From assembly GCA_030378125.1 (NCBI GenBank), contig JAUCGN010000108.1:1-5950 (forward strand): a stretch of DNA of 5,950 nucleotides, given 5' to 3'. Every line of letters starts with the position of its first letter. The stretch's first letter is position 1. The stretch comes from Thiotrichales bacterium HSG1. GTDB taxonomy: Bacteria; Pseudomonadota; Gammaproteobacteria; Beggiatoales; Beggiatoaceae. Below the pieces are notes generated by a model. It was not told where the DNA came from, made no database searches, and saw only the letters and a list, made by a program, of their open reading frames with translations. This document shows, one piece after another, positions 1 through 5,887 of this stretch. The translations under genes and the position numbers were made by a program.

Positions 1-614
1 GTAATCCCTTAGGGGCGATTAGCCATGCAGCCCAATTACTAGGAGAATCACCTCATATTTCTGCGAATAACGATACTTTAATTAAAATAATTGACAAAAA
101 TTCTCAACGAGTCAATAAAATTGTGGAAAGCGTGTTACAACTTAGTCGGAATAAATTACCACACACGGAAAATTTTGATTTAGCAATCTGGTTGCAAACT
201 TATGCTAATGAATTTATTCTACAACATTCTTTGGCCGAATTTGATGTTAAATTACAAAATGTGGATAATCCCTTATTGATTAATTTCGATCAAGAACAAC
301 TATTTCAAATTGTAAGTAATTTATGTGAAAATGGATTGCGTTATAGCCATGGGAAACCTTTATTAAAACTGACAATTGGCACAAACTCAAAGCATCTTTG
401 TCTTGATATACAAGATTATGGTCAAGGAATGACAGATAAAACTAAAGGACAAATTTTTGAACCTTTTTTTACAACTGAATCTAAAGGCAATGGACTTGGA
501 TTATATTTATCCAGAGAAATATGTGAAGCAAATCAAGCATCTCTAAATTTACATACTAATACTGATAAAGGTTGTTGTTTTCGGATAACCTTTCCAAAAG
601 TAATTACAAATTAA
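1..614 (+). CDS. pilS: PilS-type sensor histidine kinase, C-terminal part (5' end outside window)
   Basis: This is the kinase core of a two-component sensor that would autophosphorylate on histidine and pass the phosphate to PilR, encoded next door. The frame is open from base 3, giving 203 residues up to TAA at 612-614. It enters in the middle of the H-box: the first residues read NPLGAISHAAQLL, the typical PilS continuation of HEIRNPL. The phosphoacceptor His therefore lies just upstream, with the membrane and PAS parts. The ATP-binding domain is complete: N-box around NLCENGLRYS (fragment residues 106-115), G1 box DYGQGM (138-143), F-box FEPFFTT, and G2 box GNGLGLYLS (162-170). A GTG at 123 could look like a start, but homology clearly continues upstream of it, so the gene is cut by the window and is not a short protein. 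Assignment to PilS rests on the H-box wording and the adjacent pilR. Confidence 0.9.
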   Translation, partial: NPLGAISHAAQLLGESPHISANNDTLIKIIDKNSQRVNKIVESVLQLSRNKLPHTENFDLAIWLQTYANEFILQHSLAEFDVKLQNVDNPLLINFDQEQLFQIVSNLCENGLRYSHGKPLLKLTIGTNSKHLCLDIQDYGQGMTDKTKGQIFEPFFTTESKGNGLGLYLSREICEANQASLNLHTNTDKGCCFRITFPKVITN

Positions 615-616
615 TT

Positions 617-1933
617 ATGTCAAAACCTCTTTGCTTACTCGTAGATGATGAACCTGATATATTAGACTTATTAGTATTGACCATAGAACCAATGGGAATT
701 GAGTGTTATCGTGCCAATAATTTTACTGAAGCTAAAAAATATTTGAATTTACACAAATTTAATTTATGTTTAACCGACATGAAATTACCAGATGGAAATG
801 GTTTGTACCTTATTGATATTATTGTTAATAACTATCCAAATACCCCAGTAGCAATGATCACTGCTCATGGTAGTGTGGAAATAGGTATTAAAGCTTTGAG
901 AGCAGGAGCTTTTGATTGTATTTCTAAACCTTTAGACATAACAAATTTGCGCAACTTAATCATTTCAGCACTACAATTATCACAAGATGAACCAGTAGTA
1001 AAAATAGATTTAATTGGACAATCATTGGGTATACGAGAAGTACGAAATAAAATCAAAAAATTAGCTCGTACTCAAACTCCGATTTATATAAAAGGTGAAT
1101 CTGGTACTGGTAAAGAAATTGTGGCTAAAATGATTCATATAAAGGGACCGCGTGCTAGACAACCTTTTATACCAGTTAACTGTGGGGCGATTCCACAAGG
1201 GTTGATGGAAAGTGAATTTTTTGGACATAAAAAGGGTAGTTTTACAAGTGCTAGTGAGGATAAAAAAGGTCTCTTTCAAACCGCTAATGGAGGGACTTTA
1301 TTTTTGGATGAAGTGGGTGATTTACCATTGTCTATGCAAGTTAAATTATTACGAGTAATTCAGGAAAAAGTTATTCGTCCAATTGGTTCTACTGAAGAAA
1401 TACCGGTTGATGTGCGAATGTTAAGTGCTACTAATTGTGATTTGGCTGGATTAGTTAAAATTGGTAAATTTAGACAGGATTTATTTTATCGTATAAATGT
1501 GATCGAACTTTATATCCCACCATTACGAGAACGTACTGAAGATATTCCTAATCTAGTTAAACATTTTTTGAAAAAGTTTATGGTAGATACGGAAGTTCGC
1601 ATTGTATCAGAAGCAATGAAGGCTTTAAAAAAACATTTTTTTGCCGGCAACGTGAGAGAATTAGAAAATATTATTGAACGTGCTATAGCTCTTTGTGAAG
1701 ATGAAGTTATTAAAGTTACCGATTTACAATTACCTAAGGAACAATCTTTACCACAAGGTGAGCATCTAGCTCCATCACAAGATGAGCATCTAGCTCCAAT
1801 ACTGAATGAAATTGAAAAGGAGACACTTTTTAATGCCTTGAGTCAATCTAAAAATAATAAAACTAAAGCAGCTAAACTATTGGGTATGACTATTGGAGCT
1901 TTCCGTTATAGGCTCAATAAATATAAAAAATGA
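617..1933 (+). CDS. pilR: PilR-like sigma-54-dependent response regulator
   Basis: This 438-residue NtrC-family activator would be phosphorylated by PilS and drive sigma-54 promoters, classically that of the type IV pilin gene. The receiver domain (about 1-120) has the acidic pocket D10-D11, phosphoacceptor D54 in LTDMKLPDGNG, T82 and K104. The AAA+ domain (about 145-370) has Walker A GESGTGKE (160-167), Walker B LFLDE with D231-E232, the RQDLFYR arginine-finger region, and sensor II GNVREL (344-349). A Fis-type helix-turn-helix fills the C-terminus, ending FRYRLNKYKK. Two motif positions are unusual: the sigma-54 contact loop reads GSFTSA (207-212) where GAFTGA or GSFTGA is normal, and the usual FPGNVREL reads FAGNVREL (342-349). 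The linker before the HTH carries a short tandem repeat. The ATG at 617 was chosen because it starts right before the receiver and 2 bases after the pilS stop. An upstream in-frame TTG at 572 would add 15 non-homologous residues inside pilS. There is no clear Shine-Dalgarno, so translational coupling is likely. Confidence 0.93.
   Translation: MSKPLCLLVDDEPDILDLLVLTIEPMGIECYRANNFTEAKKYLNLHKFNLCLTDMKLPDGNGLYLIDIIVNNYPNTPVAMITAHGSVEIGIKALRAGAFDCISKPLDITNLRNLIISALQLSQDEPVVKIDLIGQSLGIREVRNKIKKLARTQTPIYIKGESGTGKEIVAKMIHIKGPRARQPFIPVNCGAIPQGLMESEFFGHKKGSFTSASEDKKGLFQTANGGTLFLDEVGDLPLSMQVKLLRVIQEKVIRPIGSTEEIPVDVRMLSATNCDLAGLVKIGKFRQDLFYRINVIELYIPPLRERTEDIPNLVKHFLKKFMVDTEVRIVSEAMKALKKHFFAGNVRELENIIERAIALCEDEVIKVTDLQLPKEQSLPQGEHLAPSQDEHLAPILNEIEKETLFNALSQSKNNKTKAAKLLGMTIGAFRYRLNKYKK
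1751..1798 (+). repeat. 24-bp tandem duplication inside pilR
   Basis: Two adjacent 24-base units (1751-1774 and 1775-1798) match at 22 of 24 positions, differing at unit positions 1 and 8. They encode two copies of an eight-residue unit, PQGEHLAP and SQDEHLAP (PilR residues 379-394), in the linker between the AAA+ domain and the DNA-binding domain. The unit is a multiple of three, so the frame is kept. It looks like a recent replication-slippage duplication in a flexible linker. Confidence 0.9.
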
Positions 1934-1981
1934 TGTTTTTGAACAAAATTACATAACCGTTATAAACCAGATGAGATCAAA

Positions 1982-2986
1982 ATGCTAGTTTTAGGAATAG
2001 AAACTTCTTGTGACGAAACTGGAGTTGCAATTTATGACTCAATACAAGGGTTATTGGGACACGAACTTTACAGTCAAGCAGAGTTACATGCTAAATATGG
2101 CGGCGTAGTTCCAGAATTAGCTTCCCGTGATCATATACGCAAATTAATCCCTCTAATCAAACAATTGTTGGCAAAAACTAACATTAAATCCAATGAAATA
2201 AATGGCATTGCATACACTGCTGGACCCGGTTTAATAGGAGCATTGTTGGTAGGTTCTGCGGTTGGACGTAGTTTAGCTTGGGCTTGGCAAATTCCAGCTG
2301 TGGGAATACATCACTTGGAAGGTCATTTACTTGCATCTATGTTGGAACCATCAACCCCCAGTTTCCCCTTTCTAACTTTGCTAGTTTCTGGTGGCCATAC
2401 CCAATTGATTGAAGTTACTGCTGTTGGAGAGTATAGTCTATTAGGTGAATCAGTCGATGATGCTGCTGGTGAGGCTTTTGATAAAACAGCTAAGTTACTT
2501 GGATTAGACTATCCGGGTGGTCCAGCATTGGCAAAATTAGCAGAACGAGGTAATCCCAAAAATTTCCATTTTACTCGACCAATGACTAAACAACCGGGAC
2601 TTAATTTTAGTTTCAGTGGTTTAAAAACTCAAGTATTAACAACTTGGCACAGTCAAAAATTAAAAAATGAACAAGTTAAAGCTGATATTGCTAGAGCTTT
2701 TGAAGATGCAGTGGTAGATACTTTAATTATAAAATGTAGACGTGCTATTAAACAGACTGGTTTGAATAGTCTAGTTATTGCCGGTGGGGTTGGTGCTAAT
2801 AAACATTTACGTGAGCGTATGGAACAATTTACTCAACAGATTGGAGTAGAACTTTTTTATCCACGTCCAATATTTTGTACTGATAATGGAGCTATGATAG
2901 CTTATGCTGGTGCTTTGCGGTTAGCAAAAGGGCAACAAGAACCTTTGGAATTTTCTGCACACCCACGTTGGTCTTTAGATTTTTAA
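1982..2986 (+). CDS. tsaD: tRNA N6-adenosine threonylcarbamoyltransferase TsaD
   Basis: TsaD (older names Gcp, YgjD) transfers the threonylcarbamoyl group from threonylcarbamoyl-AMP to A37 of tRNAs that read ANN codons. In bacteria it works in the cytoplasm with TsaB and TsaE, after TsaC makes the intermediate. The 334 residues are the normal family length and begin canonically with [10 protein letters not shown]. The metal-ligand histidines are H111 and H115 in HHLEGH, and the third ligand is D301 in [12 protein letters not shown]. Other family signatures present are [35 protein letters not shown] with [13 protein letters not shown] and [10 protein letters not shown]. The ATG at 1982 is preceded by a weak GAG-containing ribosome site (AGATGAGA, about 6 bases upstream). 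It lies 48 bases after pilR with no visible terminator between, so co-transcription is plausible though the functions are unrelated. The gene looks intact and its symbol is secure. Confidence 0.98.
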   Translation: MLVLGIETSCDETGVAIYDSIQGLLGHELYSQAELHAKYGGVVPELASRDHIRKLIPLIKQLLAKTNIKSNEINGIAYTAGPGLIGALLVGSAVGRSLAWAWQIPAVGIHHLEGHLLASMLEPSTPSFPFLTLLVSGGHTQLIEVTAVGEYSLLGESVDDAAGEAFDKTAKLLGLDYPGGPALAKLAERGNPKNFHFTRPMTKQPGLNFSFSGLKTQVLTTWHSQKLKNEQVKADIARAFEDAVVDTLIIKCRRAIKQTGLNSLVIAGGVGANKHLRERMEQFTQQIGVELFYPRPIFCTDNGAMIAYAGALRLAKGQQEPLEFSAHPRWSLDF

Positions 2987-3062
2987 AATCATTGTAGAGA
3001 TCAATACCTTTGTATAATTTATTGATATATAACAATTAATATGTATCCATATTTAATCGGGA

Positions 3063-3145
3063 AATGCTATATTATCTTGAGGGTTTTAGTACAATCTAAA
3101 GGACGTTGGCAACAATTTTGGGATAAGACTCAACAATATAGCATT
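3063..3145. repeat. Long imperfect inverted repeat (stem-loop 1)
   Basis: An 11-base perfect inverted repeat (3063-3073 with 3135-3145, containing ATGCTATATT and AATATAGCAT) is followed inward, after a small internal loop, by a 5-base helix (3077-3081 TTGAG with 3129-3133 CTCAA). That gives 16 paired bases around a 47-base loop. I see no obvious target-site duplication outside the arms and no T run that would make it a standard terminator. It could be a structured 3' region of tsaD or a small mobile-element relic. Confidence 0.6.
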
Positions 3146-3187
3146 CAGGTTTGTATATAATATATTTTATTGAATCAACACCCATTG

Positions 3188-3296
3188 TAACTTCTCATTA
3201 ATAGCAGGTAAAACTAAAATTCAAGCTGAGATTTGTTCTATTTTAATATACTAGAATATATGTCAACTTGATTCACCTGTAGATAATGAGAAATTA
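3188..3296. repeat. Long imperfect inverted repeat (stem-loop 2)
   Basis: Arms 3188-3209 and 3275-3296 pair at 17 of 22 positions, plus two G-U pairs in RNA, with an uninterrupted 9-base core (TTCTCATTA with TAATGAGAA) and a 5-base CAGGT/ACCTG block. Further nested helices lie inside: CAAG 3222-3225 with CTTG 3267-3270, and TTCTA 3236-3240 with TAGAA 3252-3256. Successive helices in one long arm suggest a real folded element. The right arm can alternatively form a small local hairpin (GATAAT 3282-3287 with ATTATC 3293-3298). It lies just past the 3' end of the minus-strand V-ATPase genes. Confidence 0.6.
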
Positions 3297-3312
3297 TCAA
3301 AAATTTTACAAA

Positions 3313-3624
3313 TTATTTCAGTACTGAAGGCCCCAAAACTCTTTCAACTAACTCTTCTACGGAAGGTCGATAATTGTTTGGAGCATTAAGAGCCGGAATT
3401 TCTGTAATAATAATTTCTGCCGAGGTAGAACGGGCTTGTAAGAAAGCTGGTCCAATTTGTTTAGTCAAACTATCTTCGAGAAATATCAATGCCTTAGTTT
3501 TTTTCTTCAGCAACTCAGACAAAGTATTTTCCACCATATCTGAAGTTGCATTAGGAAAAGTTTCAAATCCAAGTAGTGCAAACCCTTCCGCCAAAGCATT
3601 ACTGCCCATAAAAATGAGTCTCAT
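3313..3624 (-). CDS. atpF: V-type ATPase subunit F
   Basis: This 103-residue protein is the small central-stalk subunit F of a V/A-type rotary ATPase, which in characterised enzymes sits on subunit D and helps couple catalysis to rotation. (V-type F is unrelated to the F-type b subunit that shares the symbol atpF.) The fold pattern fits the family: an opening beta strand MRLIFMG, a glycine-containing first helix ending FALLGFETF, a second strand ALIFLED (45-51), then an EIPAL segment (75-79) in place of the usual IPG/IPS, and a C-terminal helix ending SVEELVERVLG. The ATG at 3624 is preferred over the GTG one codon upstream because the Shine-Dalgarno AGGAAAG (plus-strand 3630-3636) is 5 bases from the ATG but only 2 from the GTG. 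The start overlaps the subunit K stop by one base (TGATG), indicating translational coupling. It is the last gene of its strand here. Confidence 0.85.
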   Translation of the reverse strand: MRLIFMGSNALAEGFALLGFETFPNATSDMVENTLSELLKKKTKALIFLEDSLTKQIGPAFLQARSTSAEIIITEIPALNAPNNYRPSVEELVERVLGPSVLK

Positions 3625-4070
3625 CACAACTTTCCTAACATTAAAATTGTAACCACCAGTCCATAAATAGCGATTCCTTCTGCCAACCCAAGATAAACCA
3701 AAGTTCTACCAAACATTTCTGGTTTTTCCGCTATCACTGCTAATGAAGCCGCTCCAACCGGGCCTACTGCAATTCCAGCACCTATAGTAGCAAGAGCAGT
3801 TGGAATTCCAGCTCCAATCATGGCTAATCCCATGCCTATGGATATTTCTCGTACTACTTCAGTAGTAGCTGGTTCTGCCATAACTTCTTGAATACCTAAA
3901 AATAATAATCCAATTTGAGCCAATATAAAGGTAAATAAATTAATAGCAACAGTGCTTTTTAACCAACGTGGAGAATCAACTCCTTTGGATAAAGGACGGA
4001 TTTCAAAATAAAATCCTATTGCAATAATACCTAACAAGCTAAAAGTCATTAAAGCAAGTAACCAATACAT
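3624..4070 (-). CDS. atpK: V-type ATPase subunit K (membrane c-ring protein)
   Basis: This 148-residue membrane protein would form the ion-carrying rotor ring of a V-type ATPase. The C-terminal half is a clear c-type hairpin: a Gly/Ala-rich helix (about 77-103, GMGLAMIGAGIPTALATIGAGIAVG), the polar loop with AEKPEMFGRTL, then a helix (about 124-146) with the ion-binding glutamate E131 in GLAEGIAIYGL. The helix-1 Gln of sodium-binding NtpK rings is not apparent, so proton coupling seems more likely, though this is inference. The N-terminal half also has two hydrophobic segments (about 2-22 and 40-61) but lacks c-subunit motifs and a second carboxylate. It ends in EVMAEPA, resembling a signal-peptidase site. 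The ATG at 4070 is preferred to the TTG at 4076 because AGGAA (plus-strand 4077-4081) is 6 bases from the ATG and abuts the TTG. It follows the epimerase stop by 2 bases. Confidence 0.87.
   Translation of the reverse strand: MYWLLALMTFSLLGIIAIGFYFEIRPLSKGVDSPRWLKSTVAINLFTFILAQIGLLFLGIQEVMAEPATTEVVREISIGMGLAMIGAGIPTALATIGAGIAVGPVGAASLAVIAEKPEMFGRTLVYLGLAEGIAIYGLVVTILMLGKL
3630..3636 (-). promoter_or_regulatory. Ribosome binding site deciding the subunit F start
   Basis: On the minus strand this reads AGGAAAG, a good Shine-Dalgarno, 5 bases before the ATG at 3624. It is too close to the alternative GTG at 3627, so it fixes the start of subunit F. Confidence 0.65.
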
Positions 4071-4072
4071 AA

Positions 4073-5080
4073 TCAATTCCTATAGTAGTTTTGATACCAA
4101 TTAATAAAATTTGTGAGACCGTCTTCGATAGAAGTTTGTGGTCGCCAGTTGAATTCAGTTTTTAAATCATCTATATTAGCATAAGTAATCTTAACATCAC
4201 CCGGTTGCATAGACAACATTTTTATATTAGCTTTTTTACTCAAAATGGTTTCCAAAATTCCAATAAAATACATCAAATCAACTGGTTGACTATTGCCAAT
4301 ATTATAAATTCGATATGGTGCAGTACTGGAACTTGGATTAGGTATTTTACCAGACCAATTATGATCAACTTGAGGTTTTTGTCTCAATATGCGTGTCACA
4401 CCTTCAACAATATCGTCAATATAGGTAAAATCTCTCTGCATTCTACCATGATTATAAACCTCAATTGGTTGATCGGCAAGAATGGCTTTGGTAAATTTAA
4501 AATATGCCATATCTGGTCGTCCCCAAGGGCCGTAAACGGTAAAAAATCGTAAACCAGTGGTAGGTAAACCATAAAGATGAGAATAGGTATGAGCTATTAA
4601 TTCGTTAGTTTTTTTAGTGGCTGCATAAAGTGAAACCGGATGATCAACGTTGTGTTGAACCGAAAATGGTATCTTAGTGTTTAAACCATATACTGAACTG
4701 GAAGATGCAAATACCAAATGTTCCACCTCAGAATATCGACAACCTTCAAGCAAGTTAACGAAACCAACTATATTACTATCCACATAAGAGTTAGGATTTT
4801 CCAATGAGTAGCGGACTCCGGCTTGGGCTGCCAGATTAACTACTTGATTAAACTTATAACGATTAAATAGTTCACCCATCCCATCTCTATCAGCTAAATT
4901 TAATTGAATAAACTGAAAATTTGGTTGGTTTTGTAACTGTTGTAAACGAGATTTTTTTAAATTTACGTCATAATAGTCATTGAGATTATCAATACCAATA
5001 ACATTTACACCAGAGTCCAAAAGATTTTTAGCTAATTGTGAACCTATGAAACCGGCAACGCCAGTTATGAGAGTTGTCAT
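4073..5080 (-). CDS. NAD-dependent UDP-glucuronate 4-epimerase-like protein (SDR family)
   Basis: This 335-residue extended short-chain dehydrogenase/reductase most likely interconverts UDP-glucuronate and UDP-galacturonate, supplying an acidic sugar for surface polysaccharide or LPS. The NAD-binding Rossmann motif is GVAGFIG (7-13), with D31 in GIDNLNDYYD placed to bind the adenosine ribose. Next come NLAAQAGVRYS (82-92), ASSSSVYG (125-132) with the catalytic Ser, and the YxxxK pair Y152 and K156. The YGPWGRPDMAYFKF and RDFTYIDDIVEG segments are the wording of the CapI/LspL/WbnF uronate epimerase group rather than of GalE. Length is normal. The ATG at 5080 begins right at the Rossmann strand; no strong Shine-Dalgarno precedes it. 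It is divergent from the phosphoglycosyltransferase gene, which fits an exopolysaccharide locus, yet it is followed with a 2-base gap by V-ATPase subunit K. Substrate is inferred from family motifs; other UDP-hexuronate epimerases are possible. Confidence 0.88.
   Translation of the reverse strand: MTTLITGVAGFIGSQLAKNLLDSGVNVIGIDNLNDYYDVNLKKSRLQQLQNQPNFQFIQLNLADRDGMGELFNRYKFNQVVNLAAQAGVRYSLENPNSYVDSNIVGFVNLLEGCRYSEVEHLVFASSSSVYGLNTKIPFSVQHNVDHPVSLYAATKKTNELIAHTYSHLYGLPTTGLRFFTVYGPWGRPDMAYFKFTKAILADQPIEVYNHGRMQRDFTYIDDIVEGVTRILRQKPQVDHNWSGKIPNPSSSTAPYRIYNIGNSQPVDLMYFIGILETILSKKANIKMLSMQPGDVKITYANIDDLKTEFNWRPQTSIEDGLTNFINWYQNYYRN
4077..4081 (-). promoter_or_regulatory. Ribosome binding site deciding the subunit K start
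   Basis: The minus strand reads AGGAA here, 6 bases before the ATG at 4070 and directly touching the alternative TTG at 4076. It lies within the last codons of the epimerase gene, so subunit K is probably translated from the same message. Confidence 0.65.
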
Positions 5081-5222
5081 ATTGAGATTGGTATATAGAT
5101 TGCTTATAAATACATGTTACTAGGTATAGCTCGTTAAAGTCAAGGTAATAATGGATAATAAAGTTTCAGCTTTGAATCATTATGAATCTTTTAAAATGAA
5201 ATTATTCCTATGTTTGTATATT

Positions 5223-5228
5223 TATAAT
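5223..5228 (+). promoter_or_regulatory. Possible -10 box for the phosphoglycosyltransferase gene
   Basis: A consensus TATAAT lies in the 201-base divergent region, 53 bases before the ATG at 5282. There is no good TTGACA-like -35 hexamer at the expected distance, and the region is so A+T-rich that such hexamers arise by chance; another TATAAT directly abuts the start codon at 5276-5281. This is only a candidate. Confidence 0.22.
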
Positions 5229-5281
5229 ATTTTTCCAGAAGTTATAAATAAAACTGATAATTCTACTAGGTTTACTATAAT

Positions 5282-5887
5282 ATGCAACCAAAAAAAAATT
5301 TTGTTAAACGATTATTTGATATATGTGTGTCTGCGACAGTTTTGTTATTACTGGGTCCATTCGTATTAATAGTGATATTAGCTATTCGTTTAGAATCATC
5401 TGGAGCTGCACTTTTTTCTCAAACAAGGGTTGGTAAAGATGGCCGATTATTCAATATGTGGAAATTTCGTTCCATGTTTACTGATGCTGAAAAATATAAA
5501 GCTAAACTATCCAATGAAATGTCCGGCGGTGTATTGTTCAAAATGAAAAAAGACCCACGTATCACTTATATGGGTAGATTTATTCGTAAATCATCAATTG
5601 ATGAAATTCCTCAGTTTTGGAATGTTTTAAAAGGAGAAATGTCTTTGGTAGGTCCACGTCCAGCTTTACCATGTGAAGTGGTTCAATATGATGATTATCA
5701 ATGCCAAAGATTAAAAATAAAACCAGGAATTACTTGTACTTGGCAGGTTTCTGGACGTTCCGAAATTTCCTTTCAACAACAAGTAGAAATGGATTTAGAA
5801 TATATTTCCAATCAGTCATTTTATCTAGATATTATTTTATTACTTAAAACTATTCCAGCAGTTTTAACTGGACGTGGAGCATATTAA
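5282..5887 (+). CDS. Undecaprenyl-phosphate sugar phosphotransferase (small monotopic phosphoglycosyltransferase)
   Basis: This 201-residue bacterial sugar transferase would move a sugar phosphate from a UDP-sugar onto undecaprenyl phosphate at the inner face of the cytoplasmic membrane, the first step of exopolysaccharide, capsule or O-unit assembly. The family core starts at once with KRLFDICVS, followed by the re-entrant hydrophobic helix (about 14-36). The catalytic Asp-Glu dyad is D107-E108 in SSIDEIPQFWNVLKGEMSLVGPRP, and the PGIT...WQVSGR block (148-159) is present, although the common PGITGLWQ reads PGITCTWQ. The protein is the minimal form, without the multi-helix N-terminal region of WcaJ/WbaP-type enzymes. 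The ATG at 5282 is the first possible start after an in-frame TAG at 5267-5269, and only a distant TAGG-like ribosome site precedes it. A run of nine A bases covers codons 3-6. The sugar specificity cannot be read from the sequence. Confidence 0.92.
   Translation: MQPKKNFVKRLFDICVSATVLLLLGPFVLIVILAIRLESSGAALFSQTRVGKDGRLFNMWKFRSMFTDAEKYKAKLSNEMSGGVLFKMKKDPRITYMGRFIRKSSIDEIPQFWNVLKGEMSLVGPRPALPCEVVQYDDYQCQRLKIKPGITCTWQVSGRSEISFQQQVEMDLEYISNQSFYLDIILLLKTIPAVLTGRGAY
5290..5298 (+). repeat. Nine-A homopolymer at the 5' end of the sugar transferase gene
   Basis: Nine consecutive A bases followed by four T bases lie in codons 3-6 of the phosphoglycosyltransferase gene. The frame is intact at this length, and gain or loss of one base would abolish the protein almost from its start. 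It may be simple A+T bias or a slippage site. Confidence 0.75.

Larger units (their letters stand above)
2987..3312. other. Convergent intergenic gap without a convincing gene
   Basis: This 326-base A+T-rich stretch lies between the ends of tsaD (plus) and the V-ATPase subunit F gene (minus). It contains two long imperfect inverted repeats, listed separately. The longest ATG frame I see (3041-3160, 39 codons) resembles no family I recognise and overlaps the first repeat. A second open stretch in another frame (3174-3251, resuming after a TAG at 3252-3254) has coding-like residues such as CQLDSPVDNEKLSKIL but no start. I saw no classical GC-rich hairpin followed by a T run for either converging transcript. 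Decayed gene, mobile-element remnant and structured 3' untranslated region all remain possible. Confidence 0.6.

Noticed and set aside
123..614. GTG at 123 as the start of a short stand-alone histidine kinase
   Set aside because: The reading frame and the PilS H-box homology continue upstream to the window edge, so the gene is truncated by the window.
865..1279. Two minus-strand open frames opposite pilR
   Set aside because: They lie wholly antisense to well-conserved receiver and AAA+ coding sequence and show no family motif.
2998..3028. Seven-base hairpin (ATCAATA with TATTGAT) just after tsaD as an intrinsic terminator
   Set aside because: The stem is almost all A-T, the loop is 13 bases, and no T run follows.
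3041..3160. 39-codon ATG frame in the convergent gap
   Set aside because: It is short, has no Shine-Dalgarno, has no recognisable motif and overlaps a palindromic element; A+T-rich DNA yields such frames by chance.
3374..3652. 92-codon plus-strand frame opposite subunit F
   Set aside because: It is antisense to subunit F, whose family pattern, ribosome site and overlap with subunit K are convincing.
4205..4552. 115-codon plus-strand frame opposite the epimerase
   Set aside because: It is a shadow of the conserved epimerase gene and has no recognisable protein features.
5151..5369. 72-codon plus-strand frame upstream of and overlapping the sugar transferase gene
   Set aside because: It has no recognisable domain, its 3' part is an out-of-frame shadow of the transferase, and its composition is typical of A+T-rich noncoding sequence.
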